Shown here one piece after another: positions 1-9,278 of a stretch of DNA of 64,000 bases (its first letter is position 1; every line of letters starts with the position of its first letter). Source of the DNA: CBDDFQ01 sp965227035 (GTDB lineage Bacteria > Pseudomonadota > Gammaproteobacteria > Burkholderiales > Burkholderiaceae_C); the NCBI GenBank assembly GCA_965227035.1, contig OZ245724.1, positions 1,488,001 to 1,552,000 of the forward strand. The letters are read 5' to 3'. A program made the position numbers and the translations under genes. The notes under the pieces were generated by a model. The model saw only the letters and a program-made list of their open reading frames with translations, was not told where the DNA came from and made no database searches.

Positions 1-1959
1 CTGGTCGACCCGAAGGGCAAACTGGCCCGCTTGGTCCTTGCACACGATCGCGATATTCCGCACCAATTGGGTCAAGGCGTCCAACATCGGGTGTTGAAAG
101 ACTTCCGCAAACGAACTGGAGTGGAACTCGGCATGGTGCTCGGAGGTTCCCTGGTCGGGGGAGGCGTTTTAAGCGCGGTGTCGGACTATCTTTCGACGGG
201 CGATTCGGAAGACTTCTCGGCGAACGTGTCATCGAACGGAATGAAAAAAACTTCCGCTTCGACGAGTTCATTGAGGGCGAAATATCGGTTTGGCATTAGC
301 GGACAGGCTTTGCAGAACGAGGATTCCGTTGGAACTCTTTCTGAAATTTTCTCTGATTCAACGGTCGGTCTGCAGCGCGGTCCTGCGGCCGGGAAGATCT
401 ACGTCAATGCTTTCAATGAGCCCAAGAGCAGCGAAGCTGAATTGGTCAAGCTGGTTGGACAATTTCAAAAAAACCTCGATTGGAAACTGCGAGGAGAGCA
501 GGAAATATCGGAAGCGATTGACGAACTCGAGGCGGGGCGACGTGTCGACGTGCTGCAGATCAGCGTCGATCGCAGGCAAAAGTTGAAGCTCGATAAATCG
601 TCCGAGGTGATCCGGCTCCAAGACGAGCTCGCAGAGGCTCACGCAAGTTGGATGAACCTAGGACACGATTTTCCAAAGGCGTTGCCGGATCAGGATTTGA
701 GAATCGAGAAAATTCAGCGGGCCCTGCACGACGCACAGGATGAATTGAAGTCGGTCGAGCACCATTTGCTCGAGCTGCAAAACGTCATGACGAAGATTTC
801 GACATTCGGAAACGGCACAAAAGCAATCGACTGGTCGACTCTGAATTCGATACTCGACGACTTGAAACAGCTGGACATCGAAGATCATCAAACTGCGCTG
901 GCCTGGCTGGTGTCCAAAGTCGACGGTTTGTCGGAGCCGGATGCCACCCTTATGTTCAACGCGATCTGGAAGTCGGTTGAAGAAATACCTTCGCCCGACA
1001 AGCGCGACATTTACGGCGACTCTTTTGCTTTTCGCACGAGGCTTCAGCAAAGCACGACTTTTGACCGTCTTTTGACCTATTCCAATTCTGTCGGCTACGG
1101 TTCGCGAAGCACGGTTCTCAAGCGGATCGCATCGTCAATCTCCAGGCTTCATGTGGATGACAGGTGGGATAGAGCGCAAGCGGTGCTGAGCGCAATCCAA
1201 AGGCTGGACAAGGAACAGCGCGTCGAGCCCTTGCTGGAATTGGCCAGTCTTATTACGTCTTTGAACAACACCGACAGACTCTCACTGTTCGACAAGCTTT
1301 GGATTGAAACCACCCAACTCGAATCAGACAATGCCGGCCGATGTCTGGTTGCCCTGGCCAACGAATTTCTTCGACTCCCGATAGCGGATTTGGAGCAGCG
1401 ATTCGAAACGCTACTTGACTCGAAGGCACTTGCCACTTCAAATCCGGCCGAAAAAATGGAGGTGGCCGATCGTCTTTTGCAAGCGGTAGAGCGCCTTAAA
1501 CCGTCGGCTCGATTCCGAGCAATGAAAGGAATTATTTCCCTCGCGAACGATCTTCCTTCGCAATTGCCGGTGCCGTTACTCGGAAAAGCGCTCAGGCAGC
1601 TCCACCTGTTTTCTTCGGATGAAGCGGCGCAGGTATTCGAAGAAATGTCCGGGCTTATGCAGAGACTGAAGCCACTCGACGAAGCACTGTTTTTGGTGGA
1701 TTCTTTGCGTGAGTTGCCCGAAACATTGATCGTCCAAGCGTTCCGTAAAGCAATGGTGGTAACGCACGCAATCGACCTGAACGATCGTGCTTCCGCAGTA
1801 CTGGAGTTGGCGCGTGCATTGATCCATCTTCCGAAAGAAGAGATGCGGCAGGAGGCCGATGCGCTTTTCTTGTGTGTACGTCAGTTCCTGGCACTGGAGG
1901 AGATGCCGGATGCTCTTTTGGAGGCAGTGGATTTGATCCGGAAAGCGATGAGTAACTAG
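1..1959 (+). CDS. Giant coiled-coil/helical-repeat protein, C-terminal part (5' truncated by window edge)
   Basis: The reading frame is open from the first base, so the gene starts upstream of the window. Its first residues (LVDPKGK) align with residues about 717-722 (LIDPKGQ) of the neighbouring giant protein at 2145-9143, so roughly 2 kb of 5' sequence is probably missing. What remains has a small Gly/Val-rich hydrophobic stretch, a Ser/Thr-rich linker, a charged coiled-coil region (about nt 430-800), and then alpha-helical repeats of roughly 40 residues to the end. The repeats carry recurring L-P or L-x-x-x-x-R turns. No enzyme motif is visible. Large leucine-rich helical-repeat proteins of this kind are found among type III effectors of plant pathogens. 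That resemblance is my impression of the architecture, not a database match. Confidence 0.75.
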   Translation: MVDPKGKLARLVLAHDRDIPHQLGQGVQHRVLKDFRKRTGVELGMVLGGSLVGGGVLSAVSDYLSTGDSEDFSANVSSNGMKKTSASTSSLRAKYRFGISGQALQNEDSVGTLSEIFSDSTVGLQRGPAAGKIYVNAFNEPKSSEAELVKLVGQFQKNLDWKLRGEQEISEAIDELEAGRRVDVLQISVDRRQKLKLDKSSEVIRLQDELAEAHASWMNLGHDFPKALPDQDLRIEKIQRALHDAQDELKSVEHHLLELQNVMTKISTFGNGTKAIDWSTLNSILDDLKQLDIEDHQTALAWLVSKVDGLSEPDATLMFNAIWKSVEEIPSPDKRDIYGDSFAFRTRLQQSTTFDRLLTYSNSVGYGSRSTVLKRIASSISRLHVDDRWDRAQAVLSAIQRLDKEQRVEPLLELASLITSLNNTDRLSLFDKLWIETTQLESDNAGRCLVALANEFLRLPIADLEQRFETLLDSKALATSNPAEKMEVADRLLQAVERLKPSARFRAMKGIISLANDLPSQLPVPLLGKALRQLHLFSSDEAAQVFEEMSGLMQRLKPLDEALFLVDSLRELPETLIVQAFRKAMVVTHAIDLNDRASAVLELARALIHLPKEEMRQEADALFLCVRQFLALEEMPDALLEAVDLIRKAMSN

Positions 1960-1996
1960 TCGATCCGGAACGGCATTTCGCGGTGTCACTCTCGAG

Positions 1997-2122
1997 ATGA
2001 TCCATGTCTCGCCAGTGGCATCTTTCTTTCTGGCATTCCAGGCGGGTTCTGCCACTTGCGCATGCTTTTGCCCCTCGGCTTGTCGTAGCGTAAAAAACAT
2101 TCAAAACCTGAATCAAAGTTGA
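1997..2122 (+). other. Short out-of-frame ORF between the two giant genes (possible remnant of an N-terminus)
   Basis: An ATG at 1997 opens a 41-codon frame ending at the TGA at 2120-2122, in a different frame from the giant gene that follows. The giant gene's frame is open only from 2112 and has no ATG before residue 77. This small ORF could therefore be the original N-terminus displaced by a frameshift, or simply chance. No Shine-Dalgarno sequence stands out. I record it because it bears on the true start of the next gene. Confidence 0.2.
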
Positions 2123-2144
2123 CGACGAAACACTCAAGGCACTC

Positions 2145-5100
2145 TTGCGCCTGCAAACGGCGCGACTTGTCCAAGTGTTTGAAAGTCTTGTTTTGGCTGT
2201 ATCTGCGGAATTTTTCTCCTCCACAAAGGTCATCGGTTTCGACTGCGACTTTGTGCCTCATGTATCGGCAGATGCGGGCTGCGTTAAGGGGGTTCCGAAC
2301 AAGTTCAAGGTGAGCTCGACCCAGAGCATCGAGGCATTCGGCGCGAGTGCCGCCGACGAAGCCTGCAACGCGATGCTGGCCGCCGATAGCAAGCAAGCGG
2401 GTCCGCAGTTTCGGCCCGGTGAATCAATCGATGCGATCCTGGCCAGGACGGCCAAGACGCACCCTGCCGAACCTTGGAACCCAAATTCCATTCTGTCGAG
2501 TTCGGAAAAGAAAGATCAAGAAAAACTCATCGCCAAAGCCAGGGATGGGATCAAGAACTATCGACCGTACGACAACAGATTCGGCCTGCATCTGTACGTG
2601 TGGAAGAACCAGGTCAAAACTCTCTCGCACGCACAGGCAAGAGAACTGATCGAGTCCGCAGGCGTCGATAACGTGACTTCGGCGCACGTCGGCAGCGCGT
2701 TCGATGCGTTTATCTCGGCAATTCCAAAGGCGATCGGCAAAATTGCAGTAAGCAGCGCCGTGGGGCAAGCCAGGCAAGCCGCCGAGTGCGTCGAACTTGC
2801 CGATGCCTTGCAATGCATCAGTGAACTGGCGATGGATTGTGCTGGGGCCGCCGTGAAATCGACCGGTCGGATTGGAATAAACACAGTCACGAGCTCCTGG
2901 GAATTGCAATTCTTCGGTCAAAGCATCCCACCGGGCGTCGAAGAAATGCTGATCACGCCTCAACAGATACAGCAGATCAAAGATGCAATAGCAGAACTCT
3001 CACAAAAGCCCGGAATGATGGCGTCGTGTCCAAACGAGGCCGTGAATCAAGATCAGTTGCGCGACAGCTTGTTGAAGGAGCTTCAGGCACTGCAAGCCGG
3101 CCAGGGGGAGTTTCTCGATGCAATGGGCGTGGAGAGAGAACAGAAAATAATGATGGCGGTCGCGTTTGCGACCATAGGAGCAAAGATCGCCGTTCGTACC
3201 GGCGGACACATCGCACTGAATGCTGTGGCTCTCGGTGAATTGAGCAGCTTGATTACGCTGGTGATGGACCCATCAATGGCTGCAGTGACCCAGGGCTTCG
3301 CGAACTGGCAGCACACCCTGAAAATTGCGCGTGTCGGCCTGCACAGGTACAACGTATCGCAGCGCGCGAATGAAGTTCCTCAGGGTAAGCAGCTGGAAGA
3401 TGTGGCGAATTACATGCAAGACCATTTCCAGCATTCAGCGGAGGCGAACTTCCATCGAAAACTGGACAACGTTCTCTATCCTCGGCTGGGCGAACAAGCC
3501 GTGGTCATCGAGGCTGCCGATTACCGGATCGGGCAATTGCAAATTCTCAGTGAAACACGCAGCGCCGTTGCCATGGTCATGGCGAAAAAAGCCTTCAAGC
3601 TTCAGCGTGAAATCGATGAGTTGAATGCAAGCTTCCGTCCCGTAAGGACGACCCGAATGTTTATTCGAAAAAAGCCCCTACCGTTCCTCCAGATCGACAC
3701 CGACGTCGTCAAAAACCTGGTGGCCATGGCGAAGAACAAAGGAGGGGTGTCGAACCACACTCTCAACACTGAGATGAGTAGACACGCGGTGTCGCTTCTG
3801 ACACTGCATGCATCGCCTTATGAGGAGTCCATTGAATTGATGTCTCAATTCAAGCTGGCTTATTCCGATCGCATGGGCGAGGCCATAGAAGAGAAGTTCC
3901 TCATCGACATATATTCGGCCGCGCAGCGTGAACTCGAGAGCTGGTTGGATCGCAACGCAAATCCACTGAAAGGTCCAGATCGACAAAAAACGATAGACGA
4001 TACGAGCGGTCTTGACCGCAGCGGTAAACGACTTTCATACATCAAAGACAACTTGAAGCTTGTGATCGAGCGCACGGCCAAGCAAAAGGAACTTGCAATT
4101 GCATCGTCTGAAGTTGCTGTGCTCAACAGCATGGCGCAAGCGGCGACGAGTGTTCCGGATAAAAAGCATGAGCAGGCGGTCGCCGGATATAAAAAGGAAC
4201 TGGTCAAGCTCAAAGAAAAGCAGGTAATCGATATTCGGGATTTCCTGCAGTACAAACTCGACGTAGAGAACTTCGCCAATTTCAACGGCGATTTGATCGA
4301 CCCGAAAGGACAAGTCGCCAAGCACATCCTGAGCCGGGGAGGCGATGCACTTCACAAGACGAGCTGTGCGGTCGGACACAGGCTCGCAGATGACTTCAGG
4401 AAAAAAGGCTTGGGGGAATACGGCACTTCGTTAGCTTTCGCGGCCCTGGCAAGTGGTACTTCAACCGGACAATCCGCGATTTTTCCGTCTGGATCGAAAG
4501 CTATTACGTCCTCGGAGAATTTCGAATATTCCACGCACGCCTCGGCGTCTGCCGAAAGCCCGAGCAATGACAATGCGTCGGAGCTTACGCATCGACCGAA
4601 ACGTGGCACATGGCGCAATGCCATCCCGGACACTGCAAAGCCGATCGATGGCCTCGACCAGCTGGAGCTTGCGAAAATAGTCCGAGCTAGCCACGAGAAA
4701 TACAGTGCAGATGCAGCCATTCTCGCGGCACAAGTTCAGACTCTGTCCTTGCATCACGACACAATGACTTCGGAGCTCGCGCAACTCGAACAAGAGCGCA
4801 ACGATGCAACGCGGGAGTTTGTTCGGGAAGATATAGAAAAGGAGTTCGATTCCATCTGGCGTAAAAAGCACGCCGACGAAGTGAGAGATGCCTTCTATAA
4901 GCGCGAGTCCGAACTAACACCCCTGATCGAAGAAAGCAGTCGACAGATCGATACGGTAAGAAGTCAATTGCAAGCGGTGATGGACTTAAGGGACAAGGCT
5001 CTCGCGAAAGACAAACTGATACCGGACTTCGAACGCAAACTCGCAGCCCTCGAGACACAACTTGCAGGTAATTCATCGCAGATTTCTTCGAACACCTTCG

Positions 5101-8100
5101 ATGATTTGCTCAAGCAGGCAATAGCCCTCAACCCCGAGTACCAGGGCAGGATGCTGCCTCGCTTGATCACGGTCGCCGACAAGCTTCCCAAGCGGGATGC
5201 ATCTCGACAAGCAGCCGGGATCGTCCGGGATATTCACGCACTCGATCCGCTGAACAGGCTATTCGCTTACCGAACGCTGTTCGCGAAGCCGGCCGCTCAC
5301 GAGTCGAGTTCCAGGCTCGCGGAATTGCTGATGTACGCGAAAACATTGGATCCGGACGCGCGCAGCGTGCGTTATGAATGGGCAGCCATGATGCTCAAAC
5401 ACCTTCCCGAGAATGACCGACTGGATGGGGCCTTCCTCTTGATGCAACGGGTTCAGCTATTGCCGGTAGCGGACCGTATCAAACCCATTTACGTACTTTC
5501 CAGAGAATTCGAGTCTTTTAAAGGGCTGAACGGCGCGATCGGCGCAAGTCTGTCAGACGGCTCAGACGGCCCCGCTTCGCTCTTCGGCGAGATACTGGAC
5601 CAAGTGCGGCAATTTCCACGAGACGAGCGGGCCGCACCGCTCTTGTTACTCGCTCGACGATTCGATGATTTCGCTGCCTCGCGGCGCCCCCAAATTTTTT
5701 CGACCATCGCGGACATGGTCGGCGACCTTGCTCCTGCGGATCGCGCACCCGTTCTCGAACAGCTGATGAAGCGATTTGACGTAGTGCTCAAATACAACCG
5801 CGGTGCGACGTTCGAGAAATTGATCGCGTTAGGCCAAACGGTTCCCCCGGGTGATCGCGAATTGTTTCGAACCCTGGCATTCAAGAAAATTGCGATCTGT
5901 CCGTCGGGCATTCAGAACGTGGCCTTCGAAAAAATGCTCAAGACCTTGACGGCCGACAAGCCTTCCAAGCTCACGGTGCAGCCGGGCGGCGGAGCGACTT
6001 TGGATTCGGCAACGAACTCGCCCGATCTTTCCGGCAGCGTGCGCGAGATGGTTCCAACCTGGCGCACCGACGGAAGCTTTGAGATCGTCGATCTCATCAA
6101 GGAAATAGAGCATCTCTCGCCTTTGAATCGCTTGCCTGCGTTCAAGGCAGCCTTGGGCAGGCTAACGCCCGTTCTCGCCGACAAATTCAAGTTGGCTCCG
6201 ATGGCTGCGCTGGCAAGGCAAATCGTTCATCTCCCGACCGCAGAACAGCAGCAGGCACTCGATGCCTGGCTCTCGCAATCTGCGACGATGACCCCAGTGC
6301 AAAGCGCTTCGGTGCAGGCCTATTCGATTGCCGAATTACCTAGGGCGTTGCAGTCGAAAGCCGTTCACAACGCTTTGGACACAGCCGAGAAGATGCGTCC
6401 CCGCAGCTCGATATTTCAGAGCGACCAGCCGGTGCGCGACGCGAAATCCGAATATGGCGAAGCCTTGCTCGCGATTGCATCGCATCTGCACAGAATTCCA
6501 ATTGCTGAGCTGCCTGAACTCCTTGAAAAGTATTTCGAAGCCCTAGGCAGTTTTGGGTACAAGGACACGGAGTCGGATCCCATCTTTTCGGTTTGGACCG
6601 AATTGAGGAACCAGCTGATGCGGATCCCTGCGGGGCAGCGGGGCAAGCTCATCGAACTTCGGAATGCTCGGGCGGACCAGCTGATGAGAAACGGGGCTTG
6701 GCCGATTGAATACCAACGACCGGCAAAATATTACGAATACAAGGGCAGGTTGAATACGGCGCACGACAATGCCCGCGTCGCCTTGCTTGGAGGATGGAAC
6801 GAAGTCAACGACGGTAATTTCGCGTATGGGCATCGCATCTGGGTGGATAACAGCGGCAAGGGCAGAAACTGGGTCAAGGAGCATTGGGCTGCGACACCTA
6901 AGCCGAAGCCACAGGTCAAGCAAGAATTTTTTGGCCTGGAGTTTCGGGCGTCCCAAAACAGCTTGCAAGTGGCTGCTAAATCCTCGGTCGAAATGATCAC
7001 CGAGATGGTCGTTCCCACGACGGAATTCGGGTCGCACATTATTCGTTCAGATGGAAAGCTGGCGGGGCACGCGCGTGTCATTCAGATTCTTGAGAAAAGT
7101 GACAAACCGCGCGCTAAACAGGCCCTGCTAACGCTGGCTGCTTCCAGTACCTCCGATCGCTTCAACCCGACCTCCGAAGGCGGTCTCTCTGAAACTTCGC
7201 GAGTTGAAATCTCGGAGACCCTGAAGCCGTTCGAGGCTAAAAAACTGAAAAAGCAATTTGTCTTTCAAGCGGTTGATAAAACCAGCGGAGCGCGTGTATG
7301 GAAAGCAGCGGACAACCTTGATCTTTTGTTGAATCAACTGGTTCACGGTCAACTGGTTCACGGCTCCATCGGAACCACGAAAATATTCGAGGTGCTACGA
7401 ACATCCGACATTCCAACCCAGTTTGCGGTGTTGAATTCGTACGTTTGCAAGGTCGACAGTGTTGCCAACCCACACGCAAGCCGAATCAACGCGCCGGAAA
7501 AAGCATCTGCTGCACCGCTGCGAGCCAGCCTGCCCTCGATCGTCGAGGAGAGCGGCGCCCTAAGCCATCCCAAGCGCGAAACCCTTCCCGTGGACGACGC
7601 GGGCAGTGCATCCAGGGCGAAGGTCGATAAGAGGAATGGCGCGATTGAAGAACTGCCGTCCAGCCACTTGAACTCTGAAACCAGGATCGAACACGCGCAA
7701 GCAGAAACGACGGCGCCCGATCAGTTCGATCAATTTGTTGTGAAGCTGAATGAAGCTTCGCTCCGGGAAGCCTTATCGAAAATTGCAGACTTCGGCAAGG
7801 ATCCGAACTCTTTTGAAGCACAGGACGCAGACCGGCTTCTTGGCGAGGTGAGAGTCCTCGACGGACACGGACTCCCGAATGCGTTAGCGCTCTTGGCGTC
7901 GAGTTTGAAGAGGTTGAATGAGCCTCAGAAAACCGCAGTTTTCAATTCGATCTGGAAGTGGATCAATCGACTTGGACCAGATGTCCGCGACGGTACGACT
8001 CAGCAAGTTTTCAATGTTCTGCAACCGAATCAGAAAACCACGCTGTTGAATTTTGTGCTGAACAACTTGAACGACAAGCACAGCGAGCCCGATGATGAAT

Positions 8101-9143
8101 TCAGTGCGAGGCCACATCCTTTCAAGCTTGATTTTGTAGCATCGAATATTTCCAAACTTCGATCTGATGACGCGCTGGTAGTGGCAAATTCGGTCTTGGC
8201 GAAGGCAGCAGATGTCAGCGGCGAGGATTGCGCCGAAGCTTTCATGAGCTTGGTCAAGCACACCAAATCGCTCAATAAAAACGATAGCAATGTGTTGTTC
8301 GATCGGTTGTTGTCGAAGCTGAGCGTTCTAGAACCGCAAACTGCAACAAACGCGTTTGCAGCGATGATCTCGGAAATACCCGCGTTACCCCGCGAAGTTC
8401 ATCGGCCGATTATTCAATCTGCCCTTATGCAAATCACGCGATTGTCCAGCGATGAACAGTTGACCCTATCGGCGCACCTGATGCTGCAGGTAGGAAAAAT
8501 CGGTATGGGCATTAGAAAACCGATATTCATATCGTTGTTAAAGCACATTGAAACATTCGAGGCCGAAGGTCAGGCAATCCTGTTCAAGTCTCTTGCACCT
8601 CAGATAGGCGCGATTTCCAACGGACTCCAGCAATCCGCCTATGACGTCTTCAAAACTTCTGTAAACAAGCTCGGCGACAAGGGTTGCGAGTTCGCCTGGG
8701 CGAATTGCCTTTCCGCTCTGCCCGAGCGATTCCGGATGAGCGCTTTGCGCGATCTGTCGAAACTCGTCGATGTCGTTGACGAAGCCAGCCGAGTTGCCGC
8801 TCTGAAAGTTATCGCTCCGGCTCTGCTATCGCTTGCTAAAACCGAACTGCGCGAAGCGTTCGACCTTGTGTACCAATCCATTAGTCTCTGCAAAAAAGAC
8901 GACATCTACTCACCCGTACACTCGATTTGGGCCAATATGAATCGGGCGATGACTAGACTGCCGGTTGAAGACCGAGCACACGTCGAAGCGAAACGTCATC
9001 AGGCGAACATTGAAATTTATGTGAACTACGAAAGGTCGGCGAATTTAAACGGATCGGGGTTTTTTAGGCGACGCATCTACGCCAATTACCGCAACGAAAA
9101 GCTCCATCCGCTGAAGGAAGAAGCGATTGAGTACGACGCGTGA
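2145..9143 (+). CDS. Giant (2332 aa) coiled-coil/helical-repeat protein, putative secreted effector or toxin
   Basis: The protein is a paralog of the truncated protein just upstream. Residues 1-700 are a mainly helical region with hydrophobic stretches rich in Ala, Ile and Val (about residues 345-395). A Ser/Thr-rich linker follows (about 760-840), then a charged coiled coil (about 850-975). Two blocks of about 40-residue helical repeats (about 985-1520 and 1860-2270) are separated by a non-repeat segment. Each block ends in a similar stretch (VWTELRNQLMRIPAGQR and IWANMNRAMTRLPVEDR). Repeats show an L-P-x-x-x-R signature. The start is uncertain: TTG 2145 is the longest, GTG 2310 and ATG 2373 are alternatives, and none has a convincing ribosome site. 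No catalytic motif or signal peptide is seen. Size and repeat style recall XopAD/RipS-type effectors, but the SKWP motif is absent. Function is unknown. Confidence 0.75.
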   Translation: MRLQTARLVQVFESLVLAVSAEFFSSTKVIGFDCDFVPHVSADAGCVKGVPNKFKVSSTQSIEAFGASAADEACNAMLAADSKQAGPQFRPGESIDAILARTAKTHPAEPWNPNSILSSSEKKDQEKLIAKARDGIKNYRPYDNRFGLHLYVWKNQVKTLSHAQARELIESAGVDNVTSAHVGSAFDAFISAIPKAIGKIAVSSAVGQARQAAECVELADALQCISELAMDCAGAAVKSTGRIGINTVTSSWELQFFGQSIPPGVEEMLITPQQIQQIKDAIAELSQKPGMMASCPNEAVNQDQLRDSLLKELQALQAGQGEFLDAMGVEREQKIMMAVAFATIGAKIAVRTGGHIALNAVALGELSSLITLVMDPSMAAVTQGFANWQHTLKIARVGLHRYNVSQRANEVPQGKQLEDVANYMQDHFQHSAEANFHRKLDNVLYPRLGEQAVVIEAADYRIGQLQILSETRSAVAMVMAKKAFKLQREIDELNASFRPVRTTRMFIRKKPLPFLQIDTDVVKNLVAMAKNKGGVSNHTLNTEMSRHAVSLLTLHASPYEESIELMSQFKLAYSDRMGEAIEEKFLIDIYSAAQRELESWLDRNANPLKGPDRQKTIDDTSGLDRSGKRLSYIKDNLKLVIERTAKQKELAIASSEVAVLNSMAQAATSVPDKKHEQAVAGYKKELVKLKEKQVIDIRDFLQYKLDVENFANFNGDLIDPKGQVAKHILSRGGDALHKTSCAVGHRLADDFRKKGLGEYGTSLAFAALASGTSTGQSAIFPSGSKAITSSENFEYSTHASASAESPSNDNASELTHRPKRGTWRNAIPDTAKPIDGLDQLELAKIVRASHEKYSADAAILAAQVQTLSLHHDTMTSELAQLEQERNDATREFVREDIEKEFDSIWRKKHADEVRDAFYKRESELTPLIEESSRQIDTVRSQLQAVMDLRDKALAKDKLIPDFERKLAALETQLAGNSSQISSNTFDDLLKQAIALNPEYQGRMLPRLITVADKLPKRDASRQAAGIVRDIHALDPLNRLFAYRTLFAKPAAHESSSRLAELLMYAKTLDPDARSVRYEWAAMMLKHLPENDRLDGAFLLMQRVQLLPVADRIKPIYVLSREFESFKGLNGAIGASLSDGSDGPASLFGEILDQVRQFPRDERAAPLLLLARRFDDFAASRRPQIFSTIADMVGDLAPADRAPVLEQLMKRFDVVLKYNRGATFEKLIALGQTVPPGDRELFRTLAFKKIAICPSGIQNVAFEKMLKTLTADKPSKLTVQPGGGATLDSATNSPDLSGSVREMVPTWRTDGSFEIVDLIKEIEHLSPLNRLPAFKAALGRLTPVLADKFKLAPMAALARQIVHLPTAEQQQALDAWLSQSATMTPVQSASVQAYSIAELPRALQSKAVHNALDTAEKMRPRSSIFQSDQPVRDAKSEYGEALLAIASHLHRIPIAELPELLEKYFEALGSFGYKDTESDPIFSVWTELRNQLMRIPAGQRGKLIELRNARADQLMRNGAWPIEYQRPAKYYEYKGRLNTAHDNARVALLGGWNEVNDGNFAYGHRIWVDNSGKGRNWVKEHWAATPKPKPQVKQEFFGLEFRASQNSLQVAAKSSVEMITEMVVPTTEFGSHIIRSDGKLAGHARVIQILEKSDKPRAKQALLTLAASSTSDRFNPTSEGGLSETSRVEISETLKPFEAKKLKKQFVFQAVDKTSGARVWKAADNLDLLLNQLVHGQLVHGSIGTTKIFEVLRTSDIPTQFAVLNSYVCKVDSVANPHASRINAPEKASAAPLRASLPSIVEESGALSHPKRETLPVDDAGSASRAKVDKRNGAIEELPSSHLNSETRIEHAQAETTAPDQFDQFVVKLNEASLREALSKIADFGKDPNSFEAQDADRLLGEVRVLDGHGLPNALALLASSLKRLNEPQKTAVFNSIWKWINRLGPDVRDGTTQQVFNVLQPNQKTTLLNFVLNNLNDKHSEPDDEFSARPHPFKLDFVASNISKLRSDDALVVANSVLAKAADVSGEDCAEAFMSLVKHTKSLNKNDSNVLFDRLLSKLSVLEPQTATNAFAAMISEIPALPREVHRPIIQSALMQITRLSSDEQLTLSAHLMLQVGKIGMGIRKPIFISLLKHIETFEAEGQAILFKSLAPQIGAISNGLQQSAYDVFKTSVNKLGDKGCEFAWANCLSALPERFRMSALRDLSKLVDVVDEASRVAALKVIAPALLSLAKTELREAFDLVYQSISLCKKDDIYSPVHSIWANMNRAMTRLPVEDRAHVEAKRHQANIEIYVNYERSANLNGSGFFRRRIYANYRNEKLHPLKEEAIEYDA
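7335..7364 (+). repeat. 15-bp in-frame tandem duplication inside the giant gene
   Basis: The unit CAACTGGTTCACGGT occurs twice back to back (the last base of copy two differs), giving the peptide doublet QLVHGQLVHG. It keeps the frame, so it adds five residues without breaking the protein. Near-identity of the copies suggests a recent slippage event. Confidence 0.8.
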
Positions 9144-9278
9144 GACACACAAACCTCAAGTGAACCGTGAAGTCGGCGTGGACGATAAACAGCGAAAATA
9201 CGATGCTTTGTTAGCCACACGAAGCGAGTTCTGTTCGCGCTTCTCCATTCCTGACGTTGTTACGTATTAGCCCCACCA

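Noticed and set aside
1..9143. Assignment of the giant proteins to the RipS/SKWP family
   Set aside because: I looked for the SKWP tetrapeptide repeat and did not find it. Only general size and helical-repeat style agree, so I left the family open.
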